DNA from: Aquilaria yunnanensis
Lineage: Eukaryota > Streptophyta > Magnoliopsida > Malvales > Thymelaeaceae
Length of the DNA stretch: 64,000 bases
NCBI GenBank assembly: GCA_039654915.1
Contig: CM077599.1
Coordinates: forward strand, 7,380,501 to 7,444,500
Direction of reading: 5' to 3'
In this document: positions 46,107 through 58,700 of the stretch, piece by piece
Layout: the number at the start of each line of letters is the position of its first letter
Position numbering within the stretch: the first letter of the stretch is position 1
Program-made: the position numbers and the translations under genes
The notes under the pieces: generated by a model
Told to the model about the DNA's origin: nothing
Seen by the model: only the letters and a program-made list of their open reading frames with translations
Database searches by the model: none

Positions 46107-49100
46107 CTATTCAGTTAGAACACTCATGAGATCACTTGGTGGAAATCGTGGTAGCATTGGCACTCCAACTCTTGAATTATCCATATATTCTGCAACTGGC
46201 TCCTGTTTCACCTTACTAGTAGTGTCCTCAGCTAAGATCTTTCCATGGTTCGAGCTGTTTAATGAAGATTGAAACTCGTCAACCCCAAGACGGGTTGGGA
46301 ACCAAGCCCCTTTACCTACAAACGCAGTATTCCAAACTGCTCCGTGATCAAGTACTTTGCCTGACTTTGTAGTACTAAAAGCACTTTGTACATCAGAATT
46401 TTGAACAAAACCTGGCAATGGCCTGGCAGTTTTAAATACAATGTTTGAGTTTTGAGCTTGCCGGCCACTGCCTTTGTCTACAGTTACTGAGCAAGATGAC
46501 ACAGATGACGAAACAGACCCAGAGGCCGAGTATGCATTAGGACCACCTGTGCAGTTCAGATCCCCATCAGAAACTTGCTTGACATTAGAAGGATTATTTG
46601 ATTGAGATGAAAGAAGACTATAATCAATAACAATGCTGCTAGTAGTGTTGCAATTACGGCCCACAGAAGCAGGATTATTCCCTGAATGAAGGATGGATGA
46701 AGATCGAGATGGGGCCACAAGGCAAGATGGCTGCACACTAATTGAACGACTGGATTCTGGCAGAGTAGATTGTGGCTGGGACTTCTGTTGTTGCTGCTGG
46801 AACAAATTCATCAGCAAGTTGTCATTTTGGGCAGCTAAAGCTCCAATGGTGCTGTTTGGACCCAGTGTACCAATGTTATTAGAAGGCCATGCCCCAAAGC
46901 CCAAAGGAATATCCTCAAGAGGCATAACTGACTGCTGGAAGTGTTTTGAAATGCTTGGATGGCATTTAACTACAGGCTGACCAAATGACAAACTACGCTC
47001 AACTGGGACACATTTAGGTCCCTGCAGGGGTGCCTGGAGAATAGCCGACTGATCTGTTCCTGTGCCTAAATTTCCAATTGGTCGACCAAGAAGCTCCGCA
47101 TGCAAGGCTGCTAATGTTTGCGGAGGAATTTGCCCAGAGGCAGCCAATGCTTGGATGTCAAATCTTCCAAGTGAACCAATTCTGATATTCTGTTCTGGCC
47201 CACAGAAGGCATTGGGAATCCCAGCTTGTTGGGCCACTCCACTTATTCTCTTCAAATATAGCCTGAATTTCTGCTAGAAATGATACAGCATACAGTTAAC
47301 ACAGGAAATTCACTAAATTGTGAGAATGAATTACTCATGGCATGGAAGCTGGTAGTCCTTAATCTAGATAAATGTATCAGGGATCATCTTTCCCCAAAAA
47401 TATCAACCAGCTATCCAGTGAATGGATCTTGAAGATGAAATCCCACCTATGAAGTCCTTCATAGACTTTTAACATATTAAATCGCAGCCAATTGCACACT
47501 AAAACCAAAACCAAAAGTAGAAGGGAAAAAGACAATTGCTAACTAAAACAAGAAAAATACGGGGGGACAAAAATAAAAGAATACAGTAATGAGAAACAAT
47601 GCAGCTTAGATAACTATCTCTCAAATTTTTTGCTCAGCTACTAGAATTTTGGTAGCATTCGTTATTCTGATTTCACAAATTCTGTTACATTTCTCTGATG
47701 GTTAACAATAAACCCAAAAAGCCCCACAAAAGTATGAATACTAGTAGCATGGAAGCATATGAGACCAATAACTACAGTATAGGAATCAGCTCCATACGTA
47801 AGAGTGATTTTAGTTATGAATCACGAGCAAACATGAGCTCTTAACTTTGGAGAAAATAAAATAAAATCAGAAACCAGATTAACAAGTTAGGAATACTTCA
47901 TAGTCAACATTCTAAGTCAAATACAACATGACATATGACCAACTAATAGCCCTAGTAGTAAACAAGAAAAAAAAGATGCTATTCACTTAATCTCACATAC
48001 AAGAGTACAATCAAACTGAAGCTTGGATGACACTAAATGGAGATCAGAACTGAGTTATGCTTAGACATGAATCACATTTATGCAGTAGGTTCAGTGTTTC
48101 GGCAAAAATATACACAAACAATCATTTAAATTTGGAGTTGGATAGTTTGCAAATCTCTCTCTTTCTCTCCCTCTCCTCTCTCTGTCATCTTAACATTTTT
48201 TATTTCAGAAAAGGCAATGCCAATGCATCCCCAAACTATACAGCATTTGGACTTAATTATTACATGTGGCATTATTTGAGCTTTAATTGAATAAATATAC
48301 AGACATACATAACCTCAGAGACAAGTTCTGACTTCTGACATTCCCACCAATACAGAACCAAGATGCAGTATATGGAGCTCTAGACATGGCTACAAGCGAA
48401 TGATGTCAAACCTGCAGATGGCTGGCAACATTCTCTCTTGTTAAGCCTGGCACATTCATCAGCTCAAGAATTCTTTTCGGTACAGCCTCTGAAAAAAGCC
48501 AGAAAAAAAAAAAAGATTTATGAGGATAACTGATTCCACAACAACAGAAAACATTAATGCAGATACCACGAAAATATAAAAAAATGAAATGGAAACATAT
48601 TAGGCATTCAATATAAACAAACAAACTGTAAAAGATCATACTATCAATCCCTAGCTGGTTTACAGCATTGACAAATTGTTGATGCAGTTCCACTGACCAG
48701 ACCACCCGTGGCTTCTTGGATGTGGATGGATCATCGTTTTCAAGTTCACCATCATCTTCTTCTTTAGAGTTACTCCTCTTTTTCTGATATTTAAGTGGTC
48801 CTTCTGTCACTTCATTAACAGAAGAAGCATACTCAAAGTCATCATTTCCTCGTCTATGCCGATCAGTATCTTCAAAACTTCCAGAATGCTCCAGCAATTT
48901 ATTCTCATTCTGCCTCTTTCTAACGACATGCTGCCATATGTTCTTGAGCTCCTCTTCACGTATAGGCTTAATCAAATAATCACAAGCACCATGTTTAACT
49001 CCTCTCAACACCGCACTTGTGCTCCCATCAGCAGACATCACTGTAACAGGTAATATAATGTCAACTTACAGAATTAGAAACTAAGCATGATAAAGGAAAT

Positions 49101-49759
49101 AGAGAAGCTACTCACTTATAACAGGAAGATCCATTTCCAACCCTACATGTTCAAGGAGCTTATACCCATCCATATCGGGCATGTATACATCACTTAAAAC
49201 CACATCAAAACAGCCCTTGTTCTCTCGCAAAAGTTCCAATGCAGCAATCGCCTGGGAGCAAGTGGTAACTGCACAATATTCAACAAAACTAAAGAATGAC
49301 GGAAATATTCTTATGGTCATGCTAAAGTGGAATGAAAGATGCACTCGTAAGTTTCTCCAGCAGGAGAAGCACAATAAAGGGAGCAACTCCAAGGTCAGGA
49401 CAACAATTTACAAACTCAAACGGTTTCTACATTCAGCATTCAACACTGGCATTATACTTGTGAGAACACAAAACCCAAAAATGCCGCTTCCACTACAACC
49501 ACCGCCAGAAGGTGAAAACCAAAGACGCAAACACAACAAGACAGAGGAACCATCAAAGCGAGATACCATGATAAAGGCAGCGACGAAGCATCTGCTCGAG
49601 AATCCTTAAGCAGGTGATGTCGTCGTCGACGACGAGAACTCTCAAGCCAGCTGGAAACTGATCAGAAACCACAGCTTCAGCTTCGAGGCAGGAGGAGGAG
49701 CTATAGCTGCTGGAGCTCGAAGTGAAGTTGGACTGCGCCAGTCTCTGAAGAGCAGCCAT
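46107..49759 (-). CDS. Type-B two-component response regulator (ARR-B)
   Basis: Five exons form a closed 661-aa frame: 49759-49567, 49268-49116, 49040-48642, 48488-48412 and 47270-46107. The receiver domain (about residues 38-155) has the acidic pocket at D45/D46, phosphoacceptor D91 in '[11 protein letters not shown]' and conserved K140 in 'YLIKPI'. The GARP/Myb-like DNA-binding domain spans about 224-283 ('[25 protein letters not shown]...[13 protein letters not shown]'). The Ser-, Gln- and Asn-rich C-terminus with a QQQQQ run is a typical activation region. Such proteins are nuclear and, when phosphorylated through histidine phosphotransfer proteins, activate cytokinin-response genes. I cannot name the ortholog; the 'GACDYLIKP' and '[17 protein letters not shown]' text suggests the ARR12/ORR21-like group. 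An 89-codon upstream frame precedes the start. Confidence 0.93.
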
Positions 49760-49791
49760 GGCAGCAACTCACTCAAAGTCCAGAATTCAAG

Positions 49792-50061
49792 TTATCCAGT
49801 AACTTTGACCATTTCTGCTTGGGGTAGGTGAAAAAGCAAGCATAGTGGGAAAGAAACCCTAGCAAATTGAAGCCAGAAATTGAGGGTAGCTGGAAAATTC
49901 AGAACGAGATCTGATCTAAGAGAAAGATAGGTGAGACTAAGGTTCGGTTCTTTTTTCGTTGAATTATTGGGGATTGGCGATGGAAGTTTGGGAATGATTG
50001 GGGGTAGTAGAGAGTGTATATACGGCAGTCTCATCGGAAGATAAGGCGGAGGAGAAGACAT
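49792..50061 (-). other. Upstream ORF in the response-regulator leader
   Basis: An 89-codon Pro/Leu/Ser-rich frame begins at 50061 and stops 32 bases before the response-regulator ATG. The genomic DNA is pyrimidine-rich on the minus strand, typical of plant leaders, and it is probably transcribed as 5' UTR. Whether it is translated or represses the main frame is unknown. Confidence 0.35.
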
Positions 50062-51393
50062 TACTTGTTTTTTATTCGTTTCAAGTCATTTTGTCCTTTT
50101 CCGCCTTCTTTTTCCTCCCTTGTCATATTTTTTGGGCTCCATTGCACATCGAGAACAAACTTCACCCCTTTATTGATTGCTTTTTTTTTTTTTTTTATTT
50201 AGAAGCAGGGATGGGCATAGAGATTATGAGTAAGAGAAGAGGGAGTGAGTTATAAGATGGCCTAGTGTTTTTACCACCATGTCCAAAGGTTGGAAACTCT
50301 TTTATTGATTATTTTATCGTCAAAAGTGCTTAAATAACCTTTAATTGGCTATATTCCCTTTTATTTAATTTCAACTCATGCTAAAATAATGAATTTGTCA
50401 CTGTGACCGTTTGACATTAATATTGGTGATTAGTATTAAAGTTTTAAGAAATTATTTGTTGATAACTTCTAATTTTTATTTTCAATGATTTTATCTCTAT
50501 TATTAATAAATTATTCAAAAATTTTAAAGCTAATCATAAAAGCTGGTCACGAACAACGTAACAGTTACCAAGATGAGTAGGTTTCCCACCACCATTGTTT
50601 GTACTTGGAAATTTGTCGCTGTAGAGTAAAAATGTCATTTTGCTGTTAAAATGGCAGCAACTCTGCAGCACCATCCCAGCGTTTTCTCACCCATGCCACC
50701 TTTTAACCGGCCTAAATTGCTTTATGTTGATATAACCCATACCTTACACAACCTGAAATCCATAAAGAGAAACTTATAAATTGATGGAATATTTCATCTA
50801 TTTGTCCAATGAATGATTGATTCACCTATCAGTGACAAAATTGCACCAAATTTTAAGCTATTGGTGGTAAATTTAAATTTAGACCTGGAAATTCACTCCT
50901 TTAATTACTTTTTTGTGGTAAAGTTTCTATTTCTGCCTTCCAAATCCTTTAGGTAAATAAATAAATAAATCCAAGCACACAAGCCGACAGGCTGTGTTTT
51001 CCCACTCTTTTTTGTCTCCACTCCTTCACCCAATTTATTTTTAACTTAAATCAATTAATATTAAAGTAATTTATTTTTATTTTTATATTATTTTTATTTA
51101 AAATTAATTTTAATTGAAAGTTAATATTATGTAGTCGTAATAATCCATTGAAAATATAATTTTTGTAATCTTACTAAATTTTTCTAGTTTAAGGTATTAA
51201 AAAAAATTCATAAAAATTTAATATCATAAAAATTTACTTTCAAATAAATTATTATATCTATATAATATTAATTTTCAAATAACATTAATTTTAAAAAAAA
51301 TATAAAAATAAAAACAAGTTAATTGACTTATATTAAAATAAATTTGTTAGATTCCAATAAAATAACATAAAAAGGCCAACACATCACAATCAC
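50062..51393. other. Divergent promoter region
   Basis: This interval lies between the leftward response-regulator gene and the rightward small chloroplast-type gene, so both promoters should be here. It is AT-rich with no repeat family or frame that I can support. A (T)18 run lies near 50181-50198. Confidence 0.5.
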
Positions 51394-52150
51394 ATGGGCA
51401 TGGGCTTTGGCTCCCCTTATCGACTACCAGAGCCTCATCAGGCTGTCCATCTGAGCCAACCATCTGCTACTGTTATGTTGAAGCACACTGGAAAATGGCT
51501 AATATTAACCTCACGTCCCCAGATCTCACCTAGTCCGCCTCCTCCCTGCATCAACCCTTCACTAATCAACAATTGGGCCATCGCCTCCACCATAGGACTG
51601 GGCGGTCAACGGGGTTTGACCACCCGTTGTGGGTCAAGGAGGAGAGTGAGATATGAGCATGAGGATGAGAATGGCGATGAAGAAAGATATTATGGGGACA
51701 ACAAGGAGCTTGCAATGCTGGAATTTTATACCCAATCTTCCAGAGGAGAAGCACTTGTTGTTCACGCTTTACTTGATGATCAGGAAGTAGAAGTGCTCAT
51801 CTTCAAGGTTGGTGCTACAACAATTTTGGAACTAAAACAATGTTCCGTCGAAATTTCAGCATAATCAGGCAGATATATTAATAATGTTGTTTTTGTATGT
51901 ATGAGCTGGAGAGAATAAAGAAAAGTATTGTCTTGACCTAAGCTGTGTGACTGAATTTATCTATCTCCACTTCCAGGGATTTTCCTCATGCTTGAGCTAT
52001 GAGACTTCACCAGATCCATCAAAGAGTGTCGTTCCAGAAAGGGCGATAATAAGGTCCATAGACAGGATCAGAGGTCCTTTTGATCCATCCAATATACAGT
52101 ACCTTGAGAAAGGCATAAGTTGGGAATCATTTAGGAGCCGCTTACGATAG
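51394..52150 (+). CDS. Small conserved plant protein, probable chloroplast (DUF7734-like)
   Basis: Two exons (51394-51807 and 51977-52150) give 195 aa, ending TAG. The conserved C-terminal part, from about residue 105, reads 'LEFYTQSSRGEALVVHALLDDQEVEVLIFK', then across the junction 'GFSSCLSYETSPDPSKSVVP..AIIRSIDRI.GPFDPSNI.YLEKGISWE'. I recall this as a plant and cyanobacterial domain of unknown function (DUF7734), usually with a transit peptide. The true start is uncertain: Met28 (51475) begins a basic, Ser/Thr/Pro-rich stretch that looks more like a transit peptide. No function can be assigned. It is convergent with DRP1C, whose stop is 629 bp away. Confidence 0.8.
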
Positions 52151-52778
52151 AGCTAAGCTAGTAAGGACGTAGTTTCAGCTCTTAATTGTGATGAGCGTTT
52201 ATTTTTTATTCGTTCTCGATCTCTGATTGAATGCTGCAGCAGCCCTGGTCGTTTATATTGCTTTGTTTGCTCCAATCACCTGACTGTTAATCTGAATGAA
52301 TTCTAACTATGATGTATAGCCCTGGTCATTGTTCATCAAGCCCTGCCTTAAGTTAGTCCCAAGCACAGAGAGGGTGGGGATTTATCTTTAGTTGGCTAGG
52401 AGAAAAGCCGATTTAACTATTAACCTGTGCTTCTCAAGCCATTGTTTTTATTCTACATCAAAAGCCACCAGGTTTGGTTCCTATAGATGTGAATCCTAGT
52501 GCTAGTTCAAATCATCAAGCTATCTTTTGTAAATCATGCATGGCCATGATTTGCGAATCAGAAGGTGGAAGTCAAAGAAAATGGAGTGGACAAAAGAAGC
52601 CGAGATTTTTAGAGCTTCAGTATTATTATTATTGTTGTTGTTATTATTGCTGATAGGACAAGTGAATTAGCCTGCGATTAAAAGAATGTTGGTACCTCTA
52701 GCTGCATTGCATACAGGAAAAATCAACGAATAAATCTGCCCCGAAGAATGCGCTATCTAAAGTGCGTAGGATTCTTCT

Positions 52779-55700
52779 TCATTTCCATGCTACTTGGTCT
52801 ATCTCATCCTTAGCCGACTGATATAGTTCAAGTCTTTTAGCTAGTTGTGCTCTTCTTTCCATCAGCTGTGGGTCTTCATCCAACATAGCACTAAGCCGCT
52901 CCTTCTGCATAAACACCAGATGTAAATATGTGTCTAGTTTCTAAATTGAAAAGTATCCTTTTCCTTCTTTTTCGCAGTCCCAGAATAACAACCAAATATC
53001 TGACATGCTTCGTAACAGAGAAAGAGCAGAACTTAAGAACTTTATTGATGTCTATAATGTTCCTGGAAGTTTTATAACAGGAATATTTTAATACTAGAGT
53101 TTACAGTGGATATTTTCAGACTTCATCTGCTACATGCGTTCTCTTTCCTTTCCCAATCTCGTTTGGACATGTTAATTTTTCATATCTTGGCAAAGTCTCC
53201 TGTTCTTTGCTTCTTCAGAACGCATAATTTAATATTGGAGATTGATTAAAGGAATGGAAAGTAAAATCTATTCAAAGCTAAGCAGCAGAGATATTAGGAA
53301 GGGACTTCCCCTGTTAGCAAAGGCAACGTTGTCAAAATCTGTCCTTCCCTACAGTTCCTTCCGACTAAACCTTTTCTGGCTAAATATTGGAGGAATATTC
53401 ATTGACGATGATAGTATCTCACATTAGGACTAAGTGAGTAATAGAAAGAGAGAAAGGCAAGCAGCTCTCGGAAGGGCTGCACTTTACCTCTCTTCTCCCC
53501 ACTTGTGCATAGAAGTGGTTAAGCAATGATTTCTTGGCCTGAAGCACTTGACAATAAACTATAGCCTTTGGAATGGTGTTCTTTAATGTATCACAAACCA
53601 TTGCTACGTAACCGTTGACATTTGATCCTGAAGACAAGAACAGAATACATGTCATTATTTGTTATAGCCGGTAGACTTTTTTATTTTCTGTTTTTCTTAG
53701 GAAGAGCTCATAGAAAATTTATCTGTTCATCTAGCTGCTGTCAAAATTACTCTGACCTAGAACACATGTGAAGGTAGACTAATTCGAGTTTAACCTCAAA
53801 CCAGGTCATGGTTAATAACCCTTAGATCAGGCTATGTGAAAAAAGGCCTCTAGTCACTTTTAACCCGTGAACTAAGCTGTACCACACACTTCTCCCACTA
53901 AACTAAAAAGGTACACACTTTGCCCCCAACTCAGGAGATCAGCATACTTTGTCCAGTTGCCTTAGTAAAACCTACAAATAATGATAGTTTTGGTCCTTAT
54001 TACTCTGAAATAGTGTCCAGTTGCTACTCACTTTTAATAGATTTATTTTATTTTGTTACTAATGAACTTTTAGTTCTTGCCAAATCCAATTATGAATCTT
54101 AGTTAAAACCCAAACTAATTAATTATGAACGTAAAATGTATCCAGTTAATCATGTAAGAACAAAATTGAAATAATAGAATCCTTTTGTGATCAAATAAGA
54201 TAAACCTATTAGCAGTGGCTAACTTTCATAATAAAACAAATCAATGCCTAAAATTATAGCTTCGAAATGGACCAAGGACAAAAGTTATCGTTATTTGTGG
54301 CCCTTACCGGTGAATCAATTCAATTGAGCAAAATGTGCTGAGCTGACAAGTCTGAAGGGTTGGGGCAACGCTTTATAGTTTTAGGGGGAAAACTCTCTAG
54401 TATGCCCCAGTTTAGGGGTCAAAAGTGACTTTAGGCTGTAAAGTTGAACCCACTTCATCAATAGTTACGACTAGCGACCTCATAATGAGGCTAAAAAGTC
54501 CGACTTCATTGTAGAGTGATTCGTGATATGATGGGGGAGATGGATTGGAGGTGTTATGTTACTAGTAGGAACAAATAACAATATGAAGCAAAATGCAGAT
54601 AATCCAAAGGTATGTATCAGCAAGGAAGTGCTAAAATACCCAGGAAAGGATGAATGATGCTAGCTAAGGATACATACCAATTCTCCTCAGATAATTATCA
54701 GAGACGCGATCTGTACTGGGGCCTGAATCTTTCTGATTTTTTTCAGGTTCTGCTTGAATCTTCCTGAAAAATTCTACTGTCAAGTAGCTGGATTCCATGT
54801 CCACCAGCCTTATGACTGTTTTCCTGCCTTCTTCACGGAATCTTTCCAAAGCTTCATTTGCAGCCGTAGCTATGTCATTTGTGAGAGTTGGGAATCGCTT
54901 CAACTCCTGTGGTTGTCAGAGGCTTGGATATTACTACCACAAGAAAAACTAAGCTAATGCAGATGATTTCGACTACATCAGCCAGAAACTATGAAATTAT
55001 TCAAAATGGTAAATAAAAATAATTGCTAGAGTCGAGATTGAAGAGTTCCCAGCAGAAATGAAGATCCACTTTTCGTAAAAACAACAAGTAATGGTATGAA
55101 TTCACTGATACAGAACAAAGCTAATAGTTATGTACCTCTGTTTGAGCTATGGACTTTCTTACAAGTTCTTTCAGCACGAAGTGAACCTAAAAGATCAGAA
55201 ACGGAACACCAGTTTCAGTTATGAACAAATCAAGAAAAACTATAAAAATAGAAAACAGATGCATTACAGCATCTACAGAAGCTTCAGCAGGGCCTTTGAA
55301 ATAGCTGATAGAGCCATCAATTAGCCTTCTGTACCCTTGTTCTGGAGCAATTAAATGTGGTTGATAACCATCAGCCTCAGTGACTACCCTCTGGACATTT
55401 TTCAAGGAGAGATGGCGATCAATAGGGAGCTTCTTCAGGGCAGCTGGCAGCTGATGGTCGAAAACTCCATATATACGATCAGCACCTGGTCTCCTGAGCC
55501 AGTAGATAAGTACTTTAGTAGGATTTATCGTATAGGAAAAATCCAAACCAAGTATAACCAGTTTTTGAGAGAAAACCCCACTTATGCAAACTTGGGTGGA
55601 AACTGGTTTATTTTGAGCATTGTGATCCGTCAGTAGTTTTATGAGAGAATTCACACAGGGATGGTCAACTTTCAAGGAACACCAAACGCCAGAGGCTTGC

Positions 55701-58700
55701 AAACAGCCATAGACAAGAAGCCATGGACAAAAAGAAATGGTCCACACTGTTGAAACATGTATTTTATCTTTTTTATGGGTGAACTCTCTTCCCTTTATCT
55801 GCCTTCAGGCTTATATACGTTTAAATTACATCAAATGCTTAGTATTTTTTCTGCTGTAGGAAAATAGTCCGCCAAGCTGAAACAAAAATAGGACATGTTG
55901 CATGCTTCTCCTAAGCACATACTTAACTCAGTTTATTAAAGAAGAATTTTATGCAGTGTCTGATCATCACCACAGATAACATAACAAATCAAAGGAACAA
56001 CTGCAGAGAGTTCCAATACTAATGATTATTAGCAGGGCTGAATATCATTGTGATTCATGAAATTACCCTCCATCGAGGTGTTCCTTGAAAACACGGTCAA
56101 ATGCACGACAAAGCTCTAAAATCATGTATAATTGGGCCTGCACATATAGCGTACTTCCAATAGAAATGCGTCATGAAACAATTTCATGCAAAGGAAAGGA
56201 ATAGAAATTTTGATAGAACTTGTTTGTTACCCCTCCATCTGATGCAATAGGCCTGCCAATGCGATCTAACTCTGCATTGAGCTCATCTATAGCTTTATTT
56301 ATCAAAGCGATAATGCTTGGAATTTTCTGCCTGATAACAGTCTCCAAGTGCTTAGAAGGACCCAGTCAACAGCAAAACAGTGAAAAATCTGTCAAAGGTG
56401 AGACATAAAAATGCTTCAATGATTTTGATAGCAACAAATACCTGAGATAATAATTTTTGCAAGGTACTCTGAGCCCATTTTACTTGCAAGGTGTCCATAG
56501 TCGGGGCTTGTTTCAAAATATTCACGTTCCTTCCGACGGGCAGCAATCATATCAACATTCTTGTTGATATCAGCTTGTGATCGATTCACAATTCCAACCC
56601 ACGGATGCTGTAGCCTGTATGCCCTCCCTTCAAGAACCTGACAACATTTCCTTCAAGCAAATATTATGTTTGTAAAGTGAATTGGTTCCTCTTTTAAAAT
56701 AGAAGTGCATTGCTACTAGTTTTATGTGTGAAGCGTCGATGTGAATATTTTGGACTGACATTTCATTCAATGATTCCTATCTGATACGCAAATTAAATAT
56801 GTGACTGAACCCGAAAGTAAAATTCTCTATGTGAAACTAGAAATTTCTTCAGCCATTATCAACCAACTGATTTTGAATGAACAAAAATTTTCATGTAGAA
56901 GCTTGATTCTTTTATGCTTTTGATTTAGTTTTGATTTGGTATTTTACTCAGGCGGCAAATCCTTATTTTGGGATGACGACTGGTAAGTGCATTTATGCTC
57001 TGAAGTTTGTTCGATTTAAATGGCTAAAGTTGTTCTTAACCCTTCTCTATAACGGACAAAATAGTAGTTCGAGAACTTATCAATTAAAGTATGGTGAATG
57101 CATACATCTTGCGCACTTGTCCCCCTGTCCATCAGATCAAGTTTTGTCAGAACCCCAAAAGTTCGTTCACCTAAAAACACCAAATAACATCTGTTCTTAG
57201 TTACTTCAGTCAAAAAACAAAACTTTTTCTAATAGTATTTCAAGATATAGAAGTATTATGGACAAAAGACTTCTCTTCATTACCAGAAGGATCAACTTCC
57301 CTTGCTAGCTTGATAGCATCCGAAGTGGCAATATCTTGATTAGCAGGAGAAATGGCTAATATGATGCAACTTGGCTACAAAATTGGAATACATATTATGT
57401 GAACTGAGTGACTAGGTCAAAGTTATAAAACAAGCAACTGAATGATGAACAGATCAAAACAGTATTCATAAGAAATGAATTTTCAACCAATGCCTTGCTA
57501 ATGCAGATAATTTTAACGTAAATTGAACTCTTTTTTCATTTAATTAGAAGACAAGTTTAACAAAAAAATCATGTATATAAAGACCATTCATAATAGAGCC
57601 AGACTTTGAAAGGCTGGGTCCTATCAAAGCCTTGCTGTGCAAGAATATCAGCTCAGCAGTTGCCCATTCCTGGCACATGAACAATCTTAATCTCCACGAG
57701 CAATCATCCAATACGACTATGTCATTCATTAACAAATTAGCTGCGCCAGGGACTTAGTCTGTCTGTTTAGGCATGAAACCAGAACAGCTAACTTACTTTC
57801 AAACACAAATTTCCTATCAGCACCAGGACCATGATTGACCAACAACCTTTACTGCAAAAAATTCACCCATATCTGATTAAAAAAATTCCACACAGAAGGG
57901 AAATGGAACCAGCGCAATTCCATGCTCATCTCTTACACTCCTGTACAACAATCCTGGGCATCCACTAAAGCATCAAAATTAAATTTCCACCAACCTCAAC
58001 TCAAAGTCCCTCTCACCTAGTGAATTTGCCAGTGGAAAAATTGACATCAATTTAAAGCATGGCAGTACTTTGCAGAGGAACTGAAGGACTGTAAAATTTA
58101 TTTGACATGCTTAACAAGATTATACTAATCATTTCTTTAGTATTTTAGTATAGCACAGCCTACCCATTAATGAGATAATGTTACCTTCTCAACATAGGAA
58201 CGAACCATGTCTTCAATATCTCTAACAATACTCTCTGGTTGTCCCTCTGAAAAGCACAATTGCATATTAATGTCTAAGAAAAACTGTTTTGATCCTAAAG
58301 AATAGATCAAAGCGTACATCACTTATGTTTCTCTTGGGAAAAAGGATTGAAGTGATAATTACCAACAGCAACCTTTGTCAAGCCAGGAAGATCAATGAGT
58401 GTTAAGTTGACAACTGCAGGAAATTTGAAAAAGAAGAAAAAAAAAAAGGAAAAGGAAAACATGACCTCGAAGTAAAAAAGATCAAAACTAATAAATCAAT
58501 AAAAAAGGGTTATGAAGGTGCATTCAATACAGACCATGTGGAGAATATATGCTCAAATGAATTGGGACATTGGAGATTTGCTTTGTCTTCCCTGTTATTC
58601 GATCTGTTTCATCTGCAATCTCCTTACGTACAGCCACTGCAGAAACAAAAAAAATAAGAATAAATGAACTCCCATTGCCCCTTGAGTGGTTTGTTTTGAC

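Noticed and set aside
57375..58184. Separate gene inside the 810-bp DRP1C intron 6
   Set aside because: Only short frames without motifs were seen; the flanking exons join in phase and the interval behaves as an ordinary intron.
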